Shown here: positions 6,495 through 13,710 of the stretch, one piece after another
Layout: each line of letters opens with the position of its first letter
Position numbering within the stretch: position 1 is the stretch's first letter
Assembly: GCA_002401295.1 (NCBI GenBank)
Contig: NVSR01000002.1
Coordinates: forward strand, 95,898-109,789
From: SAR324 cluster bacterium
Lineage (GTDB): Bacteria; SAR324; XYD2-FULL-50-16
Direction: 5' to 3'
Length of the DNA stretch: 13,892 nt
Notes under the pieces: model-generated
Told to the model about the DNA's origin: nothing
Seen by the model: the letters and a program-made list of their open reading frames with translations, nothing else
Database searches by the model: none
Position numbers and translations under genes: made by a program

Positions 6495-7496
6495 TTAATT
6501 TGTGCTGGTTAAAAACTTACTAAATGCTAAAACTGAGTTTTCAGTCTTGTTCACTTGAGGTGCTTCATTTTGAAGCTTTTTATCACCTCGACCTTCTTTA
6601 GTTGATACCTGTATCTCTTTGTTATCTTTATAACCAGGTCCATCATCTGTATTAATCGGCAACATTAGAGGCAAACCTACACCATTCCCCCCGCCAATGA
6701 CGATAACCTTGCTGTTGTCGGACTTAGCAAGTTCCAAGGTAGCTAAAATCCCAGCCCACGTGATGATTTTATCAGTAAGTGACTGATTTATAATATCATT
6801 ATGCACCTTGATACCTTTAGCCTCAATATGCCTTCGTTTTGCTTCTTGTTGCTCTCGTTGCAGTTTAAATTCATATTCCTGAAACAAGTGTTTCTGTTTC
6901 AACTTTTGCTCGATCGCCACTTGAATCGCTTCAGTTAGCACAATTTTTCTAATAACCAGGTCATCCAAACTCACATAGCGCTGACCAATCTGCTCCGTCG
7001 CTTCATTGATCACCCCTTCAGTAATCGCTTTTTTTGCGGAATAGAATTCTTCTGCTTCGTACTGGCCAATAATCTTTCGCAGTGCTGCTTCTACTTCCGG
7101 TATCACGATGATATCGACATAATCAGGTCCAACCTCTTTATGGAGTACCCCCAGGAGGTCATATTCGGGATGGTAACGGATTGACACGGCCAGATGAATA
7201 GTCAGCCCCCGTTTTGTTAAGACATCCACTTCATGATTTGTTGTTTGAACACGGACATTATAAACGGTCATTTCATTAAATGGGTTTATAATTTCATACC
7301 CTTCCTGATAAACATGATCAACAACCGTTCCCCCGGAAAATCGTCGGAATAGAACTCCAGCTTCTCCCGCATCAATAGAGATCACCACAATATTCCAAAG
7401 AAAGAGAGCCGTTAAAAGCGATATAAGAAAAAACACCACTATTAACAACAAATTATCCGACAATTTCTCTTTTACTTTTTGAACAAAGGATTTCAT
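6495..7496 (-). CDS. SPFH/prohibitin-like membrane protein
   Basis: A 333-residue SPFH (stomatin/prohibitin/flotillin/HflK-C) family protein. A short basic N-terminus precedes one membrane helix (about 15-38). The SPFH domain follows (about 39-190) with the typical early ISIDAGEAGVLFRRFSGGTV stretch (39-58) and a cysteine-free core. A charged coiled-coil region (about 186-235) comes next, then a Gly-rich segment (267-275) and a low-complexity polar tail. Such proteins form large rings or scaffolds in membranes and often organise proteases or transporters. It lies between the exporter (48 bases upstream) and the binding lipoprotein (24 bases downstream), which suggests it serves the transport function encoded here. 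The ATG at 7496 follows a G-rich GGGGGAAG. No maturation protease gene (NfeD type) is adjacent. Confidence 0.9.
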   Translation of the reverse strand: MKSFVQKVKEKLSDNLLLIVVFFLISLLTALFLWNIVVISIDAGEAGVLFRRFSGGTVVDHVYQEGYEIINPFNEMTVYNVRVQTTNHEVDVLTKRGLTIHLAVSIRYHPEYDLLGVLHKEVGPDYVDIIVIPEVEAALRKIIGQYEAEEFYSAKKAITEGVINEATEQIGQRYVSLDDLVIRKIVLTEAIQVAIEQKLKQKHLFQEYEFKLQREQQEAKRRHIEAKGIKVHNDIINQSLTDKIITWAGILATLELAKSDNSKVIVIGGGNGVGLPLMLPINTDDGPGYKDNKEIQVSTKEGRGDKKLQNEAPQVNKTENSVLAFSKFLTSTN

Positions 7497-7544
7497 TAGC
7501 TTAACTTCCCCCGAATAATACTTACAGAATTAGACATGGCACCT

Positions 7545-9173
7545 TTAGGATTGATATTCTGAAAGCTGACCATATTCAACCTTTAAAACACGATCTGCAG
7601 TATGGAAATAATGGTCATCATGCGTGACTGCAATAATCGTCTTTCCTTGCTTTTTCAAATCCTGCAAAATAACTTCATAAAATTGTTTTCTAAAATACGG
7701 GTCCTGATCTGCTGCCAGCTCATCAAAGATGCAAATAGGCTTGTTTTCCAACATAGCGGAGATGAAGGCTAGCCTCTTTTTTTGCCCTGTCGACAACTCC
7801 ATATTAGTAAAGCGTTTTTCCAAATATTTAGTTTTTTCATCTAATTTCATTAAACGCAAGAGAGAATCAACCTGTTCCGGATCAATATCCCGCAATCCAT
7901 ATAACTTATCGAAAAGATGGAAGTCCGTAAAAATAATGGAAAAGAGTTCCCGATAGCTTTGATAATTGTTTTTATGAATTTTTCTATCGTCAAAGGAAAT
8001 AGAGCCTTCGTCGGGATAATACAACCCCGTTAGCAATTTCAATAATGTGGATTTACCGCTGCCATTACCACCAATGATGTACAGGATTTCCCCACGATTG
8101 ATCGTCAAATTAACCGGCCCTATGCTAAACAAAGAATTATTCTCTTTATCTGTATAATGAAAGCTCAAGTCGGAAAGAGTGATTTTTTGAAACGCTTCGG
8201 GCAAAGCCAGTATTTCACCTTCCGTATCGTCATGCCCTGAGATAACCTTATCCAAGGTATGTTCCAGATCATAGAGACTTTTGATAGCTACATCTGCTCG
8301 GGTTAACATGGGCATGGCAACCATGATCACATTAATCGGACCAATAATAAATAGAGTTGCTGATGTGATCTCATAAATACTATCCTGATCAACAAAATAA
8401 AATAGAGGCATTATAAAAACAATCACGGGCAATAAAAAGTACACCCCCAATCTGGTGATCATTACCAAATTAATCGATTGAATCCCAGCAGCAATCTTCA
8501 GCTCCTCCGTTTCTATGGAGATAGTCTCAATCTCTTTATAGAGGTCCTCATTTTTTTTGCGATTAATTTTAACCTCTTTAAATCCCCGCAAAAGGTGATT
8601 CAAAACATCAAAAAACTGGGTTTCCTTTTTGAATGCTTTCTTGATTGATTCGGTGAGTTTTTTATTAATGCTTATCCGTAATAGAATGATAGTACTTATA
8701 GTTGCAACACAGACAAGAAAAATTTTAAAGGAGATCCAGGCTATATAGAATAAGGTAAACAGGAGGACGATACTCGATTGGGCTGAAAAAATCGCAAAAA
8801 TAATGGATTGGGAAACAACGTTACTATCCTGAGTCAGTTTGTTGTAAATTTCTCCCTGCCCTGCTTTTTCAATAAATTGCAATTCAGTACGGTGAATTTT
8901 GCCCGCAATCCTCAACCTGACCTTCCGAACCGCCCCCTCCAATGCCACAATAGATTCCGATAGTGCATACCTTTGTGTGATGATGTATAGCGCAAAGGCC
9001 AGCATGTATAGAAAAAAGATACGTGCTTCCACCTTTAAATTAGCGGCCATTTCCGCCCCGGCATTGATTAATGAAATCAGGAGTCCATTCGAGGCGCCCG
9101 CTAGTAAAATCATAATGATGATCTTACCTTCCGAAGCTTCACTTTCTTTTCTAAAAAATTCAAAGAACTTCAC
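7545..9173 (-). CDS. ABC exporter, cyclic-peptide (PvdE/SyrD) type
   Basis: A 542-residue half-transporter with an N-terminal membrane domain (about 18-290, roughly six hydrophobic segments) fused to an ATPase domain. Walker A is GGNGSGKST (368-376), the signature is L-S-T-G-Q (460-464), Walker B is ICIFDE (480-485) and the switch His is His518 in VTHDD. The Q-loop position in FTDFHLF carries Thr416 instead of Gln. LSTGQ and FxDFHLF are typical of the PvdE/SyrD exporter family that moves siderophore precursors and lipopeptides to the periplasm. The start is GTG (9173); an ATG two bases upstream runs straight into TGA. No ribosome binding site is visible, and a CCAAAC triplet repeat lies where one would be. 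First gene of the three-gene operon, divergent from the aminotransferase operon. The cargo is unknown; a product of the divergent genes is plausible. Confidence 0.92.
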   Translation of the reverse strand: MKFFEFFRKESEASEGKIIIMILLAGASNGLLISLINAGAEMAANLKVEARIFFLYMLAFALYIITQRYALSESIVALEGAVRKVRLRIAGKIHRTELQFIEKAGQGEIYNKLTQDSNVVSQSIIFAIFSAQSSIVLLFTLFYIAWISFKIFLVCVATISTIILLRISINKKLTESIKKAFKKETQFFDVLNHLLRGFKEVKINRKKNEDLYKEIETISIETEELKIAAGIQSINLVMITRLGVYFLLPVIVFIMPLFYFVDQDSIYEITSATLFIIGPINVIMVAMPMLTRADVAIKSLYDLEHTLDKVISGHDDTEGEILALPEAFQKITLSDLSFHYTDKENNSLFSIGPVNLTINRGEILYIIGGNGSGKSTLLKLLTGLYYPDEGSISFDDRKIHKNNYQSYRELFSIIFTDFHLFDKLYGLRDIDPEQVDSLLRLMKLDEKTKYLEKRFTNMELSTGQKKRLAFISAMLENKPICIFDELAADQDPYFRKQFYEVILQDLKKQGKTIIAVTHDDHYFHTADRVLKVEYGQLSEYQS

Positions 9174-9178
9174 ATCTA

Positions 9179-9197
9179 CGTTTGGGTTTGGGTTTGG
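9179..9197. repeat. Three tandem hexanucleotide repeats (TTTGGG)
   Basis: The plus strand reads GTTTGGGTTTGGGTTTGG; on the minus strand it is CCAAAC three times, ending just before the exporter GTG. In frame it would read Pro-Asn repeats, but a TAA lies just upstream and no start codon precedes. Three copies is short for a slippage-prone repeat. Its position in the ribosome-binding region makes a copy-number effect on translation conceivable. Confidence 0.6.
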
Positions 9198-9333
9198 AAT
9201 TTAAATTTGAGAACAGTGGGCCTTTTAAATTGACATTAATAAATATTTTCAAGAGAACACTAACTGACTCTTTCATTAGGAAACATTCTAAAAGAAGCTA
9301 AGGGACGTATAACAAAGGAAAGAGTCAGGCTAT

Positions 9334-9364
9334 ATTATAAAAAAGTTGACAGAGGCAATGTTAA
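9334..9364 (-). promoter_or_regulatory. Candidate sigma-70 promoter for the exporter operon
   Basis: On the minus strand, TATAAT (9339-9334) matches the -10 consensus exactly, and TTAACA (9364-9359) matches five of six -35 bases, with a long 19-base spacer. It would give a leader of about 150 bases before the GTG at 9173. The spacing is at the edge of what is normal. Confidence 0.35.
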
Positions 9365-9374
9365 CGATTAACTG
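9346..9374 (+). promoter_or_regulatory. Possible plus-strand promoter (perfect -35, weak -10)
   Basis: TTGACA at 9346-9351 is a perfect -35 hexamer, but the -10 at 17 bases spacing is TAACTG, a poor match. A promoter this weak at -10 would need an activator. It overlaps the minus-strand promoter, so the two could compete. Confidence 0.22.
9360..9372. promoter_or_regulatory. Palindrome GTTAACGATTAAC, possible operator
   Basis: GTTAA-CGA-TTAAC is a perfect 5+3+5 inverted repeat. It covers the -35 of the candidate exporter promoter and lies between the -35 and -10 of the plus-strand candidate, a position from which one regulator could control both operons. This is inferred from position alone. 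Confidence 0.3.
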
Positions 9375-9387
9375 ATTATTGTAGCTT

Positions 9388-9417
9388 AAGTATCTAATTA
9401 TTCTATTTTTATAGAAT
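9388..9417 (+). promoter_or_regulatory. Shared upstream motif, copy B, ending in an AT dyad
   Basis: AAGTATCTAA, TT, ATTCTATTTTT (9388-9410) repeats the motif at 321-344 upstream of the sulfatase. Here its end forms a perfect 7-bp dyad, ATTCTAT-TTTT-ATAGAAT (9400-9417), which copy A lacks. It ends about 150 bases before the aminotransferase ATG. Confidence 0.35.
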
Positions 9418-9569
9418 GGTCAAACTCTTTTTTTATCGTTTTTGTGCCAGATTACCACCCCAGATGGAATTTAGAATTTTCGAATATCGAACTAACTAAA
9501 AAAAGACTTCAAGAATCCATCTAATCTGTCACATCCCCATAAAATCCATCGAGCAATGAGGTTGTTTTT

Positions 9570-10922
9570 ATGACACAGGAAGAGTCTCACCTATTTCAGG
9601 TAACAGGTTGGAACCAATCATACCGAATGGCCGCTTACGGAAAAGGTATTTTTTTATTCGACACCGAGGGCAAACGCTATCTGGATGGGATTGGTGGCAC
9701 ACATACGATTACGATTGGACACGGCGTATCCGAAGTAGCGGATGCCATGGCTGAACAAGCACGCAAGGTTAGTTTTGTTCATAAAGCACAGTTCAATAAT
9801 GAGCCTCAAGAACGACTGGCTACCATTGTTGCGGAGATGGCACCAGAGGGCATGAATCATGTTTGTTTCGTCACTGGAGGTTCTACCGCTAATGAGATGG
9901 CGCTGCAAATGGCTCAATACTACCATATGGAGCGTGGCAATAAGACCAAACATAAAATTATTGGACGCTGGCACAGTTATCATGGTCGTACCATTGCCAC
10001 CTTATCCATATCGGGAAATTTATTTGTCCGCAGGACGGGGCCTTTATCTCATTTGGATTTCCCCCATATCCAGGCTCCTCACTGCTACCAATGTCCCTAT
10101 AGCTTGAGTCACCCCACTTGTAAGCTTGCTTGCGCTACCGAACTGGCGAGGACTATCGAACAAGAAGGTCCGGATACGATAGCAGCATTCATCGCGGAGC
10201 CAATCATTGGCGGAGCGGGGAGTGGCATCGTCCCCCCAGCTGGATATTATGAAAAAATTAGAGAAATCTGTGATGAATATGACATTCTCTTAATATCAGA
10301 GGAAGTCATCACGGGTTTTGGGAGAACAGGTAAAAATTTCGGTATCGAACACTGGGATGTAACCCCTGATATTATTACGGCTACTAAGGCTCTCAGTAGT
10401 GGTTATGCCCCCATTGGGGCGGTCATTGTGCGTGAACAATTGCACGATACATTCGTCAATGGAAAAAGGCAGGGCATCCCCACATTCGTAACCTATTCCG
10501 GTCATCCCGTAAGCTGCGCCGCCGCCATTGCCGTGCAAGAATACATCGCCAAGCATGATCTCATTAAGCGTTGCGCTGTGATGGGCGACTATTTAAAAAA
10601 AGAACTCCAAAAGTTGGCAGAACGTGAGCCCTTGATCGGTGATGTTCGAGGCAAAGGCTTATTAGTCGGAATCGAATTTGTTGCCGATAGAGAAAGCCAT
10701 CAACCTTACCCACGCAGGATGAAACTAACGGAGCAAATCATCGGAACTGCCCTTAACAATGGATTAATCATTCGAGGTAGGTTTGGAACGGGTACACAAG
10801 TTGATGGTGATCATATTTTAATTTCTCCCCCTTTTATCATTACCAAAGAAGAGTGCGATGAGCTTGTAGCCACTTTGGAGGTCACGATCAAACAAGTGAG
10901 ACATTCTTTGAATCTAAGATAA
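9570..10922 (+). CDS. Class III PLP-dependent aminotransferase
   Basis: A 450-residue omega-amino acid type (class III, fold type I) aminotransferase, normal length. PLP phosphate-loop region GGSTANE (103-109), ring-stacking Tyr137 in HSYHG, and Schiff-base Lys273 in TATKALSSGYAPIGA are in place. A Cys-rich insert (Cys172, 175, 184, 188) is seen in some relatives. The normally invariant Asp that binds the PLP ring nitrogen (DEVxTGFGRTG) is Glu244 here (SEEVITGFGRTG, codon GAG at 10299). It should move an amino group onto or off an aldehyde or keto compound; the substrate is unknown. The ATG at 9570 has GAGG eight bases upstream; a five-codon ATG frame at 9556 ends overlapping this start. Only four bases separate it from the ThDP enzyme gene, so the two enzymes probably act in one pathway. 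Confidence 0.95.
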   Translation: MTQEESHLFQVTGWNQSYRMAAYGKGIFLFDTEGKRYLDGIGGTHTITIGHGVSEVADAMAEQARKVSFVHKAQFNNEPQERLATIVAEMAPEGMNHVCFVTGGSTANEMALQMAQYYHMERGNKTKHKIIGRWHSYHGRTIATLSISGNLFVRRTGPLSHLDFPHIQAPHCYQCPYSLSHPTCKLACATELARTIEQEGPDTIAAFIAEPIIGGAGSGIVPPAGYYEKIREICDEYDILLISEEVITGFGRTGKNFGIEHWDVTPDIITATKALSSGYAPIGAVIVREQLHDTFVNGKRQGIPTFVTYSGHPVSCAAAIAVQEYIAKHDLIKRCAVMGDYLKKELQKLAEREPLIGDVRGKGLLVGIEFVADRESHQPYPRRMKLTEQIIGTALNNGLIIRGRFGTGTQVDGDHILISPPFIITKEECDELVATLEVTIKQVRHSLNLR

Positions 10923-10926
10923 AATC

Positions 10927-12672
10927 ATGACTGAACAGCAAAAAATCGAAAATCAAAGTGATTTGATCGTAGCCTACCTGGAGCTACTGGGCGTCGAGTA
11001 TGTCTTTGGCATACCTGGAGGCCATATATCCTCACTCTATGATTCTCTTGCCAGATCCGAACGAAGGGGAGGTCCCAGGGCTGTTCTCACTCGCCATGAG
11101 AGTGGGGCCGCATTCATGGCAGCCAGTTATGCACGTGAAACCGGAAAGATCGGTGTATGCTGTGCTACGACCGGCCCTGGTGTAACAAATATCATTACCG
11201 GTGTGGCAGCGGCTTACGCAGACCACCTCCCACTCCTGGTGCTTACCGGACAGACATTATTGCCAGCCTCTAGCCTGGGGGCTCTGCAAGAGTGTTCGCC
11301 TTATCAAGGCCCCTTTCCGGATATTGTTGACATCATGGGCATGATGGAACATTGCACCTGTTATAACGCCCTTGTAACTCACCCTCAACAATTAGAAAAA
11401 AAGCTGGCTGCAGCCATTATTACAGCGCTTCAACCCCTATGCGGCCCAGCGCATTTGAGTATCCCCGTTGATATTCTACGCTCGCCACATACTGGAGAAC
11501 TCAATTTCCCCAATTTGCCGGAATTAGCCGCACCTGCCACAGCAGCGTCTTTCTTGGACTCTGTCGCCCTGGATAAACTTTGGCAGGAAATTTTAATTGT
11601 TACCCGTGAAGGACGTCAAGTTGCTCTATTTGTGGGCAATGAATGTGCTGATGCGACTGAAGAAATCTTAGCCTTTGCTGAACTGCTGAGTGCCCCCATC
11701 GTCACCTCGTTAAGAGGGAAATCCAGAGTTAGAGCGGACCACCCCTTGGTTTTTGGTGTTTTTGGTGCTTTTGGACATAAGAGCGCGCGCCAGGCATTAG
11801 CGGAGGAATCGGTTGATTTGATTTTAGCCATTGGTACCAGTCTTGGCCAGTGGGCCACTGCAGGCTGGCAATCCACATTACTCAACAATAAGATGGTGCA
11901 CATTGATCACACCAATACTTATTTTCCTCGGTCTCCCTTTGCCCGATTACATGTGCGTGGGACGATTAAGATAATTTTTCAAGAGCTCGTCACTCGCCTA
12001 AAAAACATGGGTTTTGATGCCAAGATCCCCCAGAAGCAACGATCACAAGTACAGCATTTAAGGTACAGCCCTCCTCAAGTCCAGCTGCAAGCTCCAGAGG
12101 GCTACCACAGCAACCAAGTACCAATCAAACCTCAGCGCCTTATCTATGAGATGATGCGAGGGTTTCCGGCAGAAACCCGGTTTGCCGTAGACACAGGCAA
12201 TTGCCTGGCCTGGATGACTCATTATTTTTTCCCCAAACAAGCTAAAAATTACAGACTGTTATCTACCGGACAGCCATCAACGGGATGGGCACCCGGAGGG
12301 GCCGTCGGCATTGCCATGGGCAGCCCTGGAACTCCCGTTGTTTGTATTACGGGAGATGGCAGTTTTTTAATGTATGGCCAAGAAATCACCGTCGCTGTAG
12401 CGGAACAATTACCTGTGATTTTTATCATCTTGAATGATTGTTCTTACGGGATGATCAGAGACAGGCATCGCCAAACAGGCAAGGAGCCCCTGGAATTCGC
12501 GATTCCTCCCGTGAATTTCGCCAAAATGGCTGAAGCTGTAGGAGCGAAGGGCTATACCATCCGTGATCCGGAATTTTTTGAGCAGATTGATTTTAAAAAA
12601 CTTTGCAAAACAGGCCCAACTGTTTTAGACGTACATATTGATCCCAATGAGCTTCCGCCGATTGGTAACTAA
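10927..12672 (+). CDS. Thiamine diphosphate-dependent enzyme, acetolactate-synthase superfamily
   Basis: A 581-residue three-domain ThDP enzyme that decarboxylates a 2-keto acid and/or joins the activated aldehyde to an acceptor. Catalytic Glu58 is in TRHESGAA, and the ThDP/Mg motif runs from GDG (476-478) to Asn503, 24 residues apart as expected. The C-terminal active-site region differs from true acetolactate synthases. The usual paired Asn is Asn503-Asp504, the QWQ-type segment is RDRHRQTG (511-518), and the segment before the GDG motif is STGQPSTGWAPGGA. It is therefore probably a specialised carboligase or decarboxylase, not a branched-chain biosynthetic enzyme, and no small regulatory subunit gene is present. 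It lacks a clear ribosome binding site and is likely coupled to the aminotransferase. Sulfoacetaldehyde acetyltransferase was considered, but the N-terminus is closer to acetolactate synthase. Confidence 0.93.
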   Translation: MTEQQKIENQSDLIVAYLELLGVEYVFGIPGGHISSLYDSLARSERRGGPRAVLTRHESGAAFMAASYARETGKIGVCCATTGPGVTNIITGVAAAYADHLPLLVLTGQTLLPASSLGALQECSPYQGPFPDIVDIMGMMEHCTCYNALVTHPQQLEKKLAAAIITALQPLCGPAHLSIPVDILRSPHTGELNFPNLPELAAPATAASFLDSVALDKLWQEILIVTREGRQVALFVGNECADATEEILAFAELLSAPIVTSLRGKSRVRADHPLVFGVFGAFGHKSARQALAEESVDLILAIGTSLGQWATAGWQSTLLNNKMVHIDHTNTYFPRSPFARLHVRGTIKIIFQELVTRLKNMGFDAKIPQKQRSQVQHLRYSPPQVQLQAPEGYHSNQVPIKPQRLIYEMMRGFPAETRFAVDTGNCLAWMTHYFFPKQAKNYRLLSTGQPSTGWAPGGAVGIAMGSPGTPVVCITGDGSFLMYGQEITVAVAEQLPVIFIILNDCSYGMIRDRHRQTGKEPLEFAIPPVNFAKMAEAVGAKGYTIRDPEFFEQIDFKKLCKTGPTVLDVHIDPNELPPIGN

Positions 12673-12716
12673 AGACCTCTCAAAGATGCACATTAACCCT
12701 TTATACTGAAAAAAAG

Positions 12717-13619
12717 ATGTCAATTAAAAAAACTCCACCCAGAAGAGTGCTGATCAATTCCCTTCCCAAGAGCGGGACCCATCTTTTGGCTAGAGTCGTT
12801 GATATTTTGGGATATAAGGAATATTTTTCCCACCTCGGTTATGTGCGGGGTAGCCCTCGTTTCTTTAATTATAGGGAGGTCAAAACAGCACTGGGTATTG
12901 ATTTGAGGAGTCAACCACCAGCTCTAAGTTCCCAACGGGATGAAGCCTCCAGGTTTCCTGAAGGGAGCACCGATCAAATAGGGATAGGCAGTTTAACACA
13001 GTTTTATGTGGAGAGTGCCAAGGTCGAGCAATGGTTAAAACTTTTACCAGATTATCGGTATATTTTAGGGCATATCCCTTGGACTCCAGTTTTGCCACCC
13101 ATTTTGAAAAGTTTAAACTACAAGCAGATATTTATCATCCGAGATCCTCGTGCTGTAGTAACCTCCCTGCTCTCCTTTATTTTGGACACCAAGGGTATGC
13201 CGGAGCCACACTTTCTGGAAGAGGATTTCAGGGCAATGACCTTAGAACAGCGACTGAGTTTTCTTTTAGATGGAGGGTTCGCAGCCAAAGCGGGTGTAGA
13301 GATTAAAGGTTTTACGGAAACCTACCGTGCCATGCTTGCTTGGCAAAATGATCCAAACTGCCTGTTTGTACGGTTCGAAGATTTAATCGGCAGCAGAGGG
13401 GGTGGTAATGATCAAAAACAAGAAATTGTGATACAAAAAATCACCAAACACCTCGACATCCCTCTGAACCGGAAAAATGCAATGCAAGAGGTTTATAACC
13501 CATCATCACGCACTTTTAGAATGGGTAAAATTGACAGTTGGAAGCAATCATTCGATGGGCTGGACCTCCAGCGTTTAACCGATTATTGCCAACTAATTTG
13601 CCGCGAAGCAGGCTATTAA
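12717..13619 (+). CDS. PAPS-dependent sulfotransferase
   Basis: A 300-residue cytoplasmic sulfotransferase that should transfer sulfate from PAPS to a hydroxyl or amine. The 5'-phosphosulfate loop is PKSGTHLL (17-24), a candidate catalytic His119 sits in GHIPW, the 3'-phosphate site is RDPRAVVTS (142-150), and the C-terminal TFRMGKIDSWKQSF (266-279) corresponds to the RxGxxxxW PAPS-binding segment. The fold resembles the soluble (SULT-type) group that sulfates small molecules more than the carbohydrate type. It starts 44 bases after the ThDP enzyme gene; the ATG at 12717 follows AAAAAG, a weak ribosome binding site. Same strand and spacing suggest one operon. The acceptor is probably the product of the two preceding enzymes, an inference. 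Confidence 0.92.
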   Translation: MSIKKTPPRRVLINSLPKSGTHLLARVVDILGYKEYFSHLGYVRGSPRFFNYREVKTALGIDLRSQPPALSSQRDEASRFPEGSTDQIGIGSLTQFYVESAKVEQWLKLLPDYRYILGHIPWTPVLPPILKSLNYKQIFIIRDPRAVVTSLLSFILDTKGMPEPHFLEEDFRAMTLEQRLSFLLDGGFAAKAGVEIKGFTETYRAMLAWQNDPNCLFVRFEDLIGSRGGGNDQKQEIVIQKITKHLDIPLNRKNAMQEVYNPSSRTFRMGKIDSWKQSFDGLDLQRLTDYCQLICREAGY

Positions 13620-13710
13620 ACTAGGATACACTTCCAGAACAGAATAACTACTTTCCTCTGCTCTATTGAAAGAATTTTGAGGAAAATATCCTGATTACAA
13701 GAGGGAGATC

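Larger units (their letters stand above)
9198..9569. promoter_or_regulatory. Divergent control region between exporter and biosynthetic operons
   Basis: A 372-base AT-rich stretch with no gene, lying between divergent operons and so carrying both promoters. It holds a minus-strand TTAACA/TATAAT pair, an overlapping plus-strand TTGACA, the palindrome GTTAA-CGA-TTAAC and an AT-rich dyad with the motif shared with the sulfatase leader. The remaining parts (9205-9330 and 9420-9555) show nothing recognisable. Confidence 0.6.

Noticed and set aside
9179..9197. G-quadruplex from the TTTGGG repeat
   Set aside because: Only two GGG tracts and one GG are present; a fourth G tract is missing.
8899..9204. 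Plus-strand frame of 101 codons ending in a Phe-Gly repeat
   Set aside because: Antisense to the exporter gene; the Phe-Gly repeat is only the TTTGGG repeat read in frame.
9654..9983. Minus-strand frame of 109 codons opposite the aminotransferase
   Set aside because: Antisense shadow of a strongly supported gene.
9570..12672. Taurine degradation pair (taurine-pyruvate aminotransferase plus sulfoacetaldehyde acetyltransferase)
   Set aside because: Gene order and families are suggestive, but the ThDP enzyme's N-terminal motifs (TRHESGAA, TTGPGVTN) resemble acetolactate synthase more than Xsc, and no phosphate acetyltransferase or sulfite exporter gene is present.
10927..12672. Housekeeping acetolactate synthase (IlvB/IlvG)
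   Set aside because: The active-site end lacks the NN and QWQ-type residues, there is no small subunit gene, and the neighbours are not branched-chain genes.
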